DNA of 64,000 bases from Thioalkalivibrio paradoxus ARh 1 (GCF_000227685.2 NZ_CP007029.1:62001-126000), one strand, 5' to 3'; positions 1-8,793 are shown, numbered from the stretch's first letter. Program-made: numbers and translations. Notes: a model not told the origin generated them from the letters alone.

Positions 1-186
1 GTGGTAGTGGTTGGTCATCAGACAGTAGGCGTGGCACAGCCAGCGGAACCGGGTGACGACCTCGCCGAGAATCTCCAGGAATCGCTGGCGATCCGCGTCG
101 TCCTCGTAGATGTTCTCCCGCCGGTCGCCCCGCGAGGTGACGTGATACAGGGCTCCGGGGAACTCGATGCGTAACGGTCTCGCCAT
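1..186 (-). CDS. REP-associated tyrosine transposase (RAYT, IS200-like), 3' part cut by window edge
   Basis: The 62 visible codons begin MARPLRIEFPGALYHVTSRG and continue with a GDRRENIYEDD segment, which is the N-terminus typical of IS200-like/RAYT transposases. The window ends in the HUH motif (MTNHYH), whose histidines bind the metal in this nuclease family; the catalytic tyrosine lies beyond the edge. RAYTs are usually single-copy domesticated enzymes acting on palindromic REP-type repeats. The ATG is followed upstream by two copies of a conserved sequence seen elsewhere in the window (220-305). The family call is firm from motifs; whether the gene is intact cannot be judged. Confidence 0.88.
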   Translation of the reverse strand, partial: MARPLRIEFPGALYHVTSRGDRRENIYEDDADRQRFLEILGEVVTRFRWLCHAYCLMTNHYH

Positions 187-503
187 GGTGGGAAAGGATA
201 GCGCGGGAAGGTGGGATGCTACCAGACGAGACCTGACCCCATCGGTTTTTCCCGCTACCAGGCGAGACCTGACCCCATCGGTTTCCATCGGCGTGACCCC
301 ATCGGCGAGACCCAACAGTTCCCCGACGGGTCGCCGCATGATGAGGCGCTTCCGACCGCCGGAGGGCTCAATCACAATGGCTCCGGCACGACAACGAAGC
401 ATAGCGAAAATGCTCGGATGCTCCCAGGTCAACCAACACTGGCCCCGTGATCTCGACCTGCGCCGTACCGTGTGATCATAACCCTTTCACGAGAGAGCTA
501 TTA
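187..503. other. Non-coding stretch ahead of the RAYT gene
   Basis: No convincing gene is visible. The part next to the RAYT start holds the repeated motif listed separately. The rest, up to the stop of the glycosyltransferase at 504, has short open frames with no recognisable product and no ribosome binding site. Confidence 0.5.
220..305 (+). repeat. RAYT-associated repeat, two full copies and one partial
   Basis: The motif TACCAGRCGAGACCTGACCC occurs at 220-240 and 256-276, each followed by CATCGGTTT or a close variant; a shortened copy (GTGACCCCATCGG) lies at 293-305. The same 21-mer recurs at 2999-3019 and, inverted, at 10767-10788. It sits directly upstream of the RAYT start codon, so it may be its promoter/operator or a substrate of the transposase (inference). 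Confidence 0.7.
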
Positions 504-1727
504 TTATTGGCCCGAGCCGAGAGAGCGATACAGCGCCGCGAACTTGCGGCGGGTGACACTCCAGTCGAAGTGCTGCAGTGCGTAGGTGCGTCCGCGTTCG
601 GCGATTGCGCGCATTCGTTCCGGCTGCTCGAGAGCCTCGCGGATCGCCGCGGCCAATGCCTGCGGGTCACCTGGGGGCACCAGAATCCCCGTTTCCCCAT
701 CCCGAATCACGTCCCGCACCGCCGGGAGATCGGAGGCGATCACGGCGCAGCCGCAGCCCATCGCTTCGACCATTACCAGGCCGAACCCCTCCTGGTCGCC
801 GTCCGCGGCCTCTACGAAAGGAAACACCGCGATCGCCGCGCGCTGGTAGTGTTGTGCGAGGGATTCGTGGGGTACCGGTCCGGTGAAGTTCACCGAATCG
901 TGAAATCCGAGAGCGCGGGCCCTTTCCGCCAGCGCGTCCGCCAGAGGTCCGTGACCGACAATCTCGGCCGAGAATGCGACGGAGGTTCGCGCGAATTCGT
1001 GCAGAGCGTCGAGCAGGTGTTCCAGCCCCTTCTTCGGGACAAGCCTTCCGACGAACACCAGGCGCGCGGGATCCTGGTGGACTGCGTGCATCCCTGGAAC
1101 GAATCTGTGCCGCAGATCCGTGCCCATGGGAATCACTTCGGCAACGGATCCCGGCTCGATTTCCCGCACCCTGACGGCCATTGCCTGGCTCACGACGCTG
1201 ACCCCGTCACAACGGCGGAGGATCGCGCGTTTCAGGCTTGTGAGCAGCGCGCCGGGCAGGCCGAAAAGGTCGCCGCCGTGACTGGTGCAAAGAATCGGAA
1301 TGCGCCGCCGCGCGAGGGTGCGGGCCACGAGCGCTGCCAGCCCTTGCGGAATGAGCCAGTGCGCGTGGATCAGGTCGACCCGAGGTTCGCGGCGCAGGCG
1401 GCGGATCGTGGTCCAGACCAGCGAGACGAAGAAGAACGGCAGTTGAGCGAGTCGTAAAGGGTTTTCGCGAACCCGCCAGGCCATGCCGCCCTGATACGCG
1501 ACTGACTGCCAGCGCGGCCACCAGTAGCGGAAACGCGTGACGGCTACCCCCTGCATCCGCTCGCTGCGCGCCGAGCCCGGTGCATGCGGGGCGACCAGCT
1601 CGATGTCGAACCCGGCGCTGAGTTCGCGCGCCAGGTCGAGGACGAATCCGGGTTCGGCATCGCCTGCCCAGCGGGGCAGGGTGGAGGTGAGCATCAGCAC
1701 CCGCGGTCGGCGGGCCTCAACGGCCAT
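504..1727 (-). CDS. Glycosyltransferase family 4
   Basis: The protein is 407 aa with the two-Rossmann GT-B layout. The N-terminal half starts RPRVLMLTSTLPRWAGDAEP, and the C-terminal half carries the retaining GT4 donor-site signature EGFGLVMVEAMGCG (E-x7-E) and DGETGILVPPGDP. Such enzymes transfer a sugar from a nucleotide donor, usually onto a lipid-linked glycan or polysaccharide at the cytoplasmic face. Its start overlaps the end of the upstream GT2 gene by 11 bases, so the two are co-translated. The next genes upstream on the same strand are an STT3-like oligosaccharyltransferase, a PMT/TMTC-like transferase and a pilin, suggesting a role in building the transferred glycan (inference). 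The sugar specificity cannot be read from sequence. Confidence 0.9.
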   Translation of the reverse strand: MAVEARRPRVLMLTSTLPRWAGDAEPGFVLDLARELSAGFDIELVAPHAPGSARSERMQGVAVTRFRYWWPRWQSVAYQGGMAWRVRENPLRLAQLPFFFVSLVWTTIRRLRREPRVDLIHAHWLIPQGLAALVARTLARRRIPILCTSHGGDLFGLPGALLTSLKRAILRRCDGVSVVSQAMAVRVREIEPGSVAEVIPMGTDLRHRFVPGMHAVHQDPARLVFVGRLVPKKGLEHLLDALHEFARTSVAFSAEIVGHGPLADALAERARALGFHDSVNFTGPVPHESLAQHYQRAAIAVFPFVEAADGDQEGFGLVMVEAMGCGCAVIASDLPAVRDVIRDGETGILVPPGDPQALAAAIREALEQPERMRAIAERGRTYALQHFDWSVTRRKFAALYRSLGSGQ

Positions 1728-2607
1728 CGGCGCTCCCGCTCGTCCCGCGATACGTCAATTGCGTGATCTGCTCCGAGACCAGGCCGATCAGGAAGATCGT
1801 CAGAGCCGACGAGAGCATGAAAATGGTACCCAGGGTCAGCCGGCCGGTGGTGATGTAGGTGTGGCCGTAATAGGCGAGTCCCACGATTCCCTGGATCGCC
1901 GCGATCGGCACGAAGATTTTCAGCGGCGAATACAGCGTGCCGACCTTGAAGATGATCAGCAGGAAGCGGATGCCGTCGCGGATCGGGCGAAGATGGCTCT
2001 TCCCGACACGTTTGCCGGCGTGGATCGGCACGTAGCTCACGAGATAGCCGGCGCGGAAGAACGCCATGGTGACGGTGGTCGGGTACGAGAAGCCGTTCGG
2101 GAACAGGTACAGGAACTCCCGGAACCTGTCCGCGCGCACGGCGCGGAAGCCGGAAGTGAGGTCCTCGATGCGCTGCCCGACGATCAGGCTGGCGAAACGG
2201 TTGTAGAAGCTGTTGGCCAGTCCGCGGCCGAGGCTCGCCTGCGAGCCGGCCTGCCGGGCGCCGACCGCCATGTCGTAGCCTTCCTCCAGCCGCGCGATCA
2301 GGCGCGCGATGTCGGCCGGATCGTGCTGGCCGTCCGCGTCCATGAACACGAGGATCTCGCCCGTCGCCGCCCGGGCGCCGCTCTTTACGGCGGCACCGTT
2401 GCCCATGCTGTAGGGGTGGCGAACGACGCGGGCGCCGCCATCTGTGGCGACTTCAGCGGTGGCGTCGTCCGATCCATCGTCGACGACGATGACTTCTGCA
2501 TCCGGATGCGATTTCCGTATTCCCCCGACGAGCGTGCGCAGCGAAGCCGCCTCGTTGTTGGCGGGCAGGATGATCGATACGTGTGGCGGGTCAGCTCGGT
2601 TTGCCAT
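1717..2607 (-). CDS. Glycosyltransferase family 2, dolichyl/polyprenyl-phosphate sugar synthase type
   Basis: The 296-aa product has a GT-A domain with the nucleotide-sugar motifs VSIILPANNEAASL, IVVDDGSDD and the metal-binding MDADGQHDP. GARQAGSQASLGRGLAN and LTSGFRAVRA are typical of DPM1/ArnC-like enzymes. About 100 C-terminal residues contain two hydrophobic helices. The family makes polyprenyl-phosphate-linked sugars used as donors by membrane glycosyltransferases, which fits the neighbouring STT3-like and PMT-like proteins. The ATG at 2607 (MANRADPP) was chosen because GAGGATCTCG precedes it; an upstream in-frame ATG at 2670 would add 21 residues without a clear ribosome binding site. 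Confidence 0.88.
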   Translation of the reverse strand: MANRADPPHVSIILPANNEAASLRTLVGGIRKSHPDAEVIVVDDGSDDATAEVATDGGARVVRHPYSMGNGAAVKSGARAATGEILVFMDADGQHDPADIARLIARLEEGYDMAVGARQAGSQASLGRGLANSFYNRFASLIVGQRIEDLTSGFRAVRADRFREFLYLFPNGFSYPTTVTMAFFRAGYLVSYVPIHAGKRVGKSHLRPIRDGIRFLLIIFKVGTLYSPLKIFVPIAAIQGIVGLAYYGHTYITTGRLTLGTIFMLSSALTIFLIGLVSEQITQLTYRGTSGSADGR

Positions 2608-3200
2608 CGAGATCCTCGTCAGCCCGTTTGGCGCCCCCGCGCCAGTCCGGGGCGTGCGTGAGCCGGGCAACGATGGGCCCGCTTGGGTTCATGGGTCGGC
2701 TCGCCCGCTGGATCGCATCAGTCGGGTTCCCGCGGTGTCCTTGTGTCGTTGCTGTCATCGGAACCGGCCTTCCGTCCAATCCGTACAATGTGCCGCTCTG
2801 TTATCCCGTTCCAGGCACGGCGATGAACCGCGTGACTTGGAACGCCCGCGCTTGCGCGATATCGAGTAGTGTCAGTGCATCCTCGCGGTGCCCATCTGCC
2901 GCAGGAACTGGCGAGATCGCGTCGCAATTTTCCCTAGGGCATTTGATGCGTACCGGCCTTGCCAAGGCAGACGACGGTAGTGTGGGTCCGCCGCATGTTA
3001 CCAGGCGAGACCTGACCCCTCAATGTACCGTGTGCCCCCCAATGTGCCGCTTGTTCATCGCGGGGCGACCCCTGCATTTATCGAAAACCGAAGGTCAGAG
3101 TTTCTCCGAGCTTGTGGAAGTCGAAACTTCATGAAATCGGCGCGTATGGGTTCCGGTGGCGCGCAATGATGGCAAATGTTACATGGTTCCCTTTGGTGTC
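2608..3200. other. Intergenic, no gene recognised
   Basis: Roughly 590 bases without a supported gene separate the STT3-like gene from the GT2 gene. The stretch holds one copy of the RAYT-associated repeat at 2999-3019. Its short open frames show no family motifs. It probably contains the promoter for the downstream GT2-GT4 pair, but I could not identify it. Confidence 0.5.
2999..3019 (+). repeat. RAYT-associated repeat, solitary copy
   Basis: This is a perfect copy of the 21-base motif found beside the RAYT gene at 256-276 (TACCAGGCGAGACCTGACCC plus C). The following bases (TCAATG) differ from the CATCGG of the other copies, so only the core is conserved. Confidence 0.75.
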
Positions 3201-5315
3201 TCACTGCGGGATATCCGTGGAGCTAGGTAGCACCCGCCACAACTGGAAGCGAGCGCCGTCTACGAGCACAGGTTCGAAGTGCGCGCTGTCCATTCTCTGG
3301 AGATATAGCTGATGTGCGACAGTGTTATGTGTGAAACCGTCGTGAAGGACCCCGAACCTACCGGATATCGACACGTCCATGATCCAGCCATCGCGGCCTG
3401 GAAATCGGAGCGAGTCTTCCGCGTCCGCCCTCAGTATGTTCAAGAATTCAAGGGCCACACGCTGCTGATGGTATCGCAGGCGTCCGGTTGGAACGTCGAT
3501 ATCAAAAAGCCCCTCACTGTGAAACATCCGGTCCTCGGCAAATTCGATATCGTGAAACAGAATGTAGAAGGGGTGGATGCCCAACCGACTGGCGGGTTCC
3601 CAGGTGGAAAGCCAGAACCACCAATGGGTGGTGCGCATCGTCTGACGGTCGAGGTACAGGTACACCGGTCGGGTTGCTGGGGGGAACAGGAACGCCTTCC
3701 AGTCGGCAAGCTCGTGTGGTTCGAAGGCGGGATGCTTGCTCGAGACCACCCCTTCGAACTCGGCCGGCCCGGCTGAGTGTACGTCAAGCAGAAATGCTCG
3801 TGCCAGAGCGACGTTGCCGTCAAACCGCTCGAGTACCCGGCGGACCCCGGGGCGACCGTGCTCGACGTAGAAGTACATGAAGTTGGCCGCGCCAGCTGGG
3901 GAGCGGGAGTACAGCGGCAGCGCCGCGTACATGCGCCGCTCGGCCGAGTGTGAAGAGCCATCGCAGATCGTGGCGCGCCTGCCCCAGAAACTCAGCGGAT
4001 AGCCGAAGTCGCACCAGTTCCAGATGACGGCATCGGGTTCGGTGATCTCGGGAATCTGCTGCATTCGGGCCACTACGTCGCCGGTGATCACCGGGACCGC
4101 ATCGGCTTCGTTCTCGGCATGGATCAGGACCCATGCGACGAGAACGAAGCTGCCTGTCGCTAAAGCGGCTTTGGTCTTGTGTGGCGCCAACTCGCTTACC
4201 AGCGCGATGGCTTGGCCGAGACCAATGGCAATGACAGGGGCCAGGAAGATGAGGAATCGTTCGGCGAGGAAGTAGCCCAGCCCGCCAAGGAATATGAACG
4301 GCAGCATGAACAGGGCAGCCGCGGGTTGCCGAATGGACGCAATCACGAAGCCGGCGACCGCGACTACCAGCAGCGCCGTGTTTCCGGCCCCAAGTCGGGC
4401 GAAATCGACGAAGTCAAGGGCGCGCTGTTCCGAGATCCATTGCGCGGAACCAGGAAACAGACCACGTTCGGCGCCGGTGATGTAATCCCGAGACCCGGCA
4501 ATTCGCGAGAAGACTTCCATGCTGTCGATCGGAGAGGCGAGCCAGATCAGTGTGAGCATCAGCGCGAGGATCGGGATGGAGACCAGGCGTGACACCGGAA
4601 GCTGTGTGGCGAGAAGGATCAACAGGGCCAAGGGAAACGCCGCCAGCACGACCACGACCTGTGGGGCCTGGTCCCACCAGGCGATGAAGACCCATGCCAG
4701 TCCAACATACGTCAGGGCACCGATGGCCAGGCCCCATGGGCGCCGGTCCGGCTGCAGGGCCCACGTGGCGAGCGCCACCATGCTTAAGGGGAGCACGACG
4801 TTCAAGGGGTCGGTGTCAAACCACCCCAGCTGTGTGCGAAGGATGAAGTATGGGATTAGGACACTGAAGCACGCTGCGGACAGCGCAGCGAGCCGGCCGG
4901 CGAGGCGAAGTGCTACGAAGAAAACGGGTACGGCCAGGAGTGCCCCGAGGAGGACCGGCAGGACGCTGGCCAACGTCATCAGTGGAACATCCACATGGTT
5001 TGAAAGGCTGGCCGTGATCACGGAAAGCAGCGGGGGGGAAGCCGGTTTTGGTGGAAGCTCTGGAGACACCAGAAGAGTTGGCGAGCTGTAGTAAATGCCC
5101 TCCATCAATTCACGGGCCCATAGCAGGTAGAAGTAACCGTCCGCGTTGGACAGGATCGGGGCGTCGCCTAGCAGATACGTGGGGCTGAGAGCGGCCCAGG
5201 CCAGATACTGGTCGAGACGTACCACCAGACCCAATGCGACGATCGTCAGCAGGCCAAGGCCGACCCAAACGATACTTGCCAAACGCGTGGAATCCGCCCC
5301 GGTCAGCACGGGCAA
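3201..5315 (-). CDS. STT3/PglB/AglB-family oligosaccharyltransferase-like membrane protein
   Basis: The product is 704 aa: about 13 hydrophobic helices (residues ~15-400) then a soluble domain of ~300 residues, the STT3 plan. An acidic motif in the first external loop (SNADGYFYLLWARE), the second loop motif GWFDTDPLNVVLP, and the soluble-domain signature at residues 434-438 (W-C-D-F-G within WNWCDFGY) correspond to the family DxD-like, DTD and WWDYG motifs. STT3 enzymes transfer lipid-linked glycans to Asn in N-x-S/T sites at the outer membrane face of the inner membrane. The start is uncertain: TTG at 5315 is used here, with no clear ribosome binding site. It lies 57 bases after a PMT/TMTC-like gene and a pilin gene, so a pilin or surface protein could be the acceptor (inference). 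Confidence 0.8.
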   Translation of the reverse strand: MPVLTGADSTRLASIVWVGLGLLTIVALGLVVRLDQYLAWAALSPTYLLGDAPILSNADGYFYLLWARELMEGIYYSSPTLLVSPELPPKPASPPLLSVITASLSNHVDVPLMTLASVLPVLLGALLAVPVFFVALRLAGRLAALSAACFSVLIPYFILRTQLGWFDTDPLNVVLPLSMVALATWALQPDRRPWGLAIGALTYVGLAWVFIAWWDQAPQVVVVLAAFPLALLILLATQLPVSRLVSIPILALMLTLIWLASPIDSMEVFSRIAGSRDYITGAERGLFPGSAQWISEQRALDFVDFARLGAGNTALLVVAVAGFVIASIRQPAAALFMLPFIFLGGLGYFLAERFLIFLAPVIAIGLGQAIALVSELAPHKTKAALATGSFVLVAWVLIHAENEADAVPVITGDVVARMQQIPEITEPDAVIWNWCDFGYPLSFWGRRATICDGSSHSAERRMYAALPLYSRSPAGAANFMYFYVEHGRPGVRRVLERFDGNVALARAFLLDVHSAGPAEFEGVVSSKHPAFEPHELADWKAFLFPPATRPVYLYLDRQTMRTTHWWFWLSTWEPASRLGIHPFYILFHDIEFAEDRMFHSEGLFDIDVPTGRLRYHQQRVALEFLNILRADAEDSLRFPGRDGWIMDVSISGRFGVLHDGFTHNTVAHQLYLQRMDSAHFEPVLVDGARFQLWRVLPSSTDIPQ

Positions 5316-5372
5316 CCCATTAGCCGTGTTCCCAAGTTTGGATTGAGGTCGTCATCGCTTGTGCCTCCGCCT

Positions 5373-7361
5373 TTAATCGGTTCCAAGTGCATCGTTGCGT
5401 GCTTCCGTGATGGTCTGCGCAAGCTCATTTAGGATCGGGGCGGTGATGGTGGGCGCCTGACGCGTCCCCACGAGCGGGCGGCGTCGTTCGATTGCTGCAG
5501 AGGCATCGTCGAAACGCTGCCGCTTCAGCAACGAGTAGACCTGGAACTGGAGTACGGGAAGTGCCTCGGGGGCTCGCTGTTCCGCTTGCGTCAGGAGCCG
5601 GTCAACGGTTGCGTGATCGTCCCGGTCGTCGGCGAGGGACGCGAGGATGAAGGTGGCCCGAACGAAATGGGTTCGAGAGTGGAACGCGGGATTGTCCAAA
5701 AGTGCCGAAACGAAACGTTCAACGTCGTTGGGCGTCAATGGCTCACAAGCATCGTGGAGCACCATTTCGCGTAGCGGGAACAAGCCGTCATTCAGGGAAA
5801 CGGACGGGCGACCCGCCGCGGCGGATTCCACCAGATCTTCGAAGCGAAGACGGACCGCTTCCCTCGGCTCAGTGTTGCATGCAAAGAGAAGGGCCTGGAG
5901 CCTCAGGTCGATGCACGTGGGGCACTGGGCCGCGGTTCGGTCCAGTGCTCGATTCGCGTACGCCTGACGCTGGAACCCGATCAGGCTTCGGGCAGACAGC
6001 AGAGCGCTCCCCCCTAGCGCCTCGTAGTCCAGAAGGCCCAGATGGAGGGCGGCCCTCGAAGATCGTGGCTTCTGGTCGGCCCAGTTCTCCGCTGCCGCGT
6101 GCGGATTGCCCCATAGCAACGTGACGGCCAGCAGCAGAGACCACATCAGCGCGGCATACGCCAGAAAGCCCGTCAGCACAAGCCTTCGAAGGTGCTCGGG
6201 TACCTGCCATGCCCCGTAGGTGACGGCAAGGACGATGCCGTAAAGCGCGAGGTAGTTCCGATGCTCGAAGTAAAGTTCGAGGTTGATGACGGTGGATTCC
6301 AGCAGGTGTCCCGTCAGGAACCAGAGGACCGCGAACAGGGGCCAAACGGAGTACTTCCTCAGGAGGTAGGCGGAGAAAACCGCAATGAGGATGGCGCCCC
6401 CGGCCACCAATGGCCGAAGCATCCCGTCGACTAGGCGCACGTCGTCGTGGAAGGGTCCGAAGAGCAGAGGTTTGGGGAAGAAACTTTGTGCGACGTATTT
6501 CCAGAGAACCGTGGACTGGGTGAGTAGTCGTTCGAATGGCGAGAACCCACGTTCGGGGTGTGCGGCGAACCAGTCTCGGTTGATTGGTGAGAGATAGTAA
6601 AGAATCGCAAGCAACCAAGCCCAAAGAAGGAGCCGTCGGAGCCGGATATGGGTGAGCGATCCGGGAAGCTTCCGGAAGAGCACCAGATCGATGATCAGCG
6701 CGAAGACCGGAATCAGGGCGGCACTTTCCTTGGTGAAGAGTCCGAGCAGGGTGCCCACACCCAGTCCGATTCCCTGGATCAGCAGCGCGAGCGTTGGGCG
6801 ACGCTCCTGAAACCGGTAGCCGATCACAAAGGCGATCAGGCCGAGGAGGCCAAAGAGCGCGGCGAGGCTGGTCATCCGCTGCACAGTGATCAGCGTCGTG
6901 GACGCAAGTATCGGCAGACTGGCCCAGAGAAACGCCGCGAACAGAGCGATGTAGTACGCGCGGTTCCTAATTGCGGGATCACGGAGCGTAAGGAGCAGGT
7001 AGCCCAGCCAGAAGAGCAGGGCCGCGTTGACCAGGTGGATGGTCACGTTCAGACGCAGAGCACTCTCTACGTCGGGCCAGTCATCTGCGTGCAGGACGAA
7101 GCTTGCGTAAGCGATGGGGCGGCCCAGGGGGCCGCTGGTGCCGCCAAGAGCGTAGTCGCGGGCGTCCTGCCGGGTCTGGATGCTGCTTAGCCCGTCGAGG
7201 TTCGAGTAGTCATCGTAAAATGCGCTCCCCGTCACGCCCTGGGTGTAGGCGGCGTAGACGAGCACCGCGAGTACGACGGCCATGGCCGTGCGGCCCGTAA
7301 TGGAGTCTCGGAGGAAGGCCAAATCGGTCTCCGGTATGGGACGCAGTTTCAGCAAGGGCAT
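5373..7361 (-). CDS. PMT/TMTC-like membrane glycosyltransferase with C-terminal TPR-like region
   Basis: The protein is 662 aa. Residues ~25-420 form about ten hydrophobic helices. Near the N-terminus there is FYDDYSNLDGL followed by LGRPIAYASF, and then RLNVTIHLVNAALLFWL. This acidic pair plus GRP plus HLVN-type arrangement is seen in PMT/TMTC-like transferases and in membrane proteins encoded beside type IV pilins. Residues ~430-662 are soluble and helical, with TPR-like spacing. These enzymes move a sugar from a polyprenyl-phosphate donor to protein at the periplasmic face. It is the first gene downstream of pilA (253-base gap) and upstream of the STT3-like gene, recalling the pilA-tfpW arrangement of Pseudomonas. 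The assignment to glycosyl transfer is by pattern and context; it could instead be a polymerase/ligase-type protein. Confidence 0.62.
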   Translation of the reverse strand: MPLLKLRPIPETDLAFLRDSITGRTAMAVVLAVLVYAAYTQGVTGSAFYDDYSNLDGLSSIQTRQDARDYALGGTSGPLGRPIAYASFVLHADDWPDVESALRLNVTIHLVNAALLFWLGYLLLTLRDPAIRNRAYYIALFAAFLWASLPILASTTLITVQRMTSLAALFGLLGLIAFVIGYRFQERRPTLALLIQGIGLGVGTLLGLFTKESAALIPVFALIIDLVLFRKLPGSLTHIRLRRLLLWAWLLAILYYLSPINRDWFAAHPERGFSPFERLLTQSTVLWKYVAQSFFPKPLLFGPFHDDVRLVDGMLRPLVAGGAILIAVFSAYLLRKYSVWPLFAVLWFLTGHLLESTVINLELYFEHRNYLALYGIVLAVTYGAWQVPEHLRRLVLTGFLAYAALMWSLLLAVTLLWGNPHAAAENWADQKPRSSRAALHLGLLDYEALGGSALLSARSLIGFQRQAYANRALDRTAAQCPTCIDLRLQALLFACNTEPREAVRLRFEDLVESAAAGRPSVSLNDGLFPLREMVLHDACEPLTPNDVERFVSALLDNPAFHSRTHFVRATFILASLADDRDDHATVDRLLTQAEQRAPEALPVLQFQVYSLLKRQRFDDASAAIERRRPLVGTRQAPTITAPILNELAQTITEARNDALGTD

Positions 7362-7560
7362 CAGTGAGCGCCATGCAGTCGACGGAGAGCGGTGCTATGG
7401 GCCTTTTCGAACGCGGCACGGATCGTCGAAGGTGCTGTCCTCTCAGGCCAAGCACGAGAATGCAGCCCGTAGACCCGCTCGGGTTCGTTGCTTAAGGACG
7501 CGGCGCGCCATGCTCTGCCTAACAGCTTCGGCTGGTTATAAAGTCGACCGCAACAGCAAT

Positions 7561-7582
7561 CGCCCCGGATGTGGCCGGGGCG
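7561..7582 (-). terminator. Hairpin between pilA and the downstream glycosyltransferase, weak terminator
   Basis: CGCCCCGG and CCGGGGCG form a perfect 8-bp stem with a 6-base loop, 33 bases after the pilA stop on the minus strand. The following bases on that strand (ATTGCTGTTG) are only moderately T-rich. It may attenuate read-through from pilA so that pilin is made in excess over the transferase (inference). Confidence 0.45.
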
Positions 7583-7614
7583 ACTCCAAGGTGATGCTCT
7601 AAACGAAGGCGATG

Positions 7615-8049
7615 TTAACGGCAGGTGCCGGGCAGCCAAGCCGTCTTGGCATTACCTCCCGTCACCACCCCGCTGCACACCCAAGTCCCGATATGGAACG
7701 AGCTGGTGTTGGAGGGCGTCAGGGAGATGGTCATCCCCGTGATGAGATCATCACTTTGGACGGTGATGACCCCGTCGTCCTCGTCGACCAGAAGGTTGGT
7801 CGCGAAGCGGGTTGCCGTGAACTCGCCGCCGCATGTCGCCAGGTTGGCTCCCCAGCCGCTCGACTGCACGACTTCCGTGACACAGGTGCGGGCCGAACTG
7901 GCGGCCGTGACGACTTCAGCCATGCGTGCGCGGTTGGTGTAATCCTGATAGGCCGGCAACGCGATCGCGGCCAGGATGCCGATGATGGCCACAACGATCA
8001 TCAGTTCGATGAGCGTGAAGCCCTGTTGGGTATGGCGTGCGTGTTTCAT
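7615..8049 (-). CDS. pilA: Type IV pilin major subunit
   Basis: The 144-aa prepilin has a short positively charged leader ending in Gly10, then the class IVa signature [18 protein letters not shown]. The mature protein starts at Phe11 with Glu5, needed for methylation and assembly. Four cysteines follow, the last pair (WVC...GTC) enclosing the C-terminal disulphide loop typical of pilins. Prepilin peptidase PilD cleaves the leader and the subunits polymerise at the inner membrane. The ATG at 8049 is preceded by AGGGAGAAGAGCC; longer upstream frames lack pilin features. A sigma-54-like promoter lies 57 bases upstream. Downstream genes encode membrane glycosyltransferases, suggesting the pilin is glycosylated. 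Confidence 0.95.
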   Translation of the reverse strand: MKHARHTQQGFTLIELMIVVAIIGILAAIALPAYQDYTNRARMAEVVTAASSARTCVTEVVQSSGWGANLATCGGEFTATRFATNLLVDEDDGVITVQSDDLITGMTISLTPSNTSSFHIGTWVCSGVVTGGNAKTAWLPGTCR

Positions 8050-8105
8050 GGCTCTTCTCCCTTGGTGGGGCGTGTGGTCAAGGGTCATTCCCTCAACATA
8101 GCACG

Positions 8106-8121
8106 AGCATATTTCGTACCA
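8106..8121 (-). promoter_or_regulatory. Sigma-54 (RpoN) -24/-12 promoter of pilA
   Basis: On the minus strand this reads TGGTACGAAATATGCT. The GG and GC elements have the required 10-base spacing and match the consensus TGGCACG-N4-TTGC/T except at two positions. Transcription would start near 8094, giving a 5' leader of about 45 bases. Pilin genes in Pseudomonas and relatives are known to use RpoN with PilR, so site and gene agree. The upstream activator site was not identified. Confidence 0.68.
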
Positions 8122-8793
8122 GCATGGTTTGCCAGGGTTTTGGCTGTTTTTCGGGGCTTCCCGGCGGTTTCGCGGACCAGATTGGGCCAGAAAGTGACAA
8201 AAATGGGCACCCTGGGTGTGGGCGGTGCGCCTGCAGGGCGGCTGAGAAATGTATCTGTAGATATATGCGCGGCGGCCGCAGGCCAGGGGCGAGGGATCGG
8301 TCTGAGCTCGTGTGCGGGGGCGCATGGCGCCGTGGGTGCCGATGGAAACGGCGTTGGTGCCCCGGCTCAGGGCCCGAGCCTGCCGCTGGAGCGGGCGCGT
8401 GGTGCCATGGGTGCGCTGCTGGCGGGCTGGAGTCGCGGAACTGGAGCTGATCCGGTCGGGCAGGGCGGTCCGGGCGGTCTATAGCCGTGGATGGTGTGGG
8501 TGAGTCCCGCTTCCTGATGTTGCCTCCCTGCCGCGCCGTTGGATCGATCCACGCGCTTCGGGCCGTGCGTGGTTGCGCTGCCGATCCTGGTCCGGTCCAG
8601 GATGCCCACCATGCTTGCCGGCCCGCTTCGGGAGTTCCGCCTCGCCGGCTCTTCGGCCGCTTCAGGGATCGTGGCCGCCGTGCCATCATGAGCGGTCGGG
8701 TTTTCGAGCACGGCCTTGCGCTCGATGGCACCGAACGTGTTGCGGCGCCCGGGCCGACGCGTGGCCGTTGCTACCGCCATGGAGGAAATGAGC
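8122..8793. other. Intergenic between pilA and the first Uma2 gene, no gene recognised
   Basis: About 670 bases of very GC-rich sequence run between divergently transcribed genes. No open frame here has family motifs. The start of the Uma2 gene was placed at 8794, so the open frame extending to 8716 is treated as non-coding. PilR-type upstream activation sites would be expected within the first 200 bases but none was recognised. Confidence 0.5.

Noticed and set aside
8120-8140. A second sigma-54-like TGGCA...TGCT match upstream of pilA
   Set aside because: The GG-GC spacing is two bases too short; the neighbouring site at 8106-8121 has the correct spacing.
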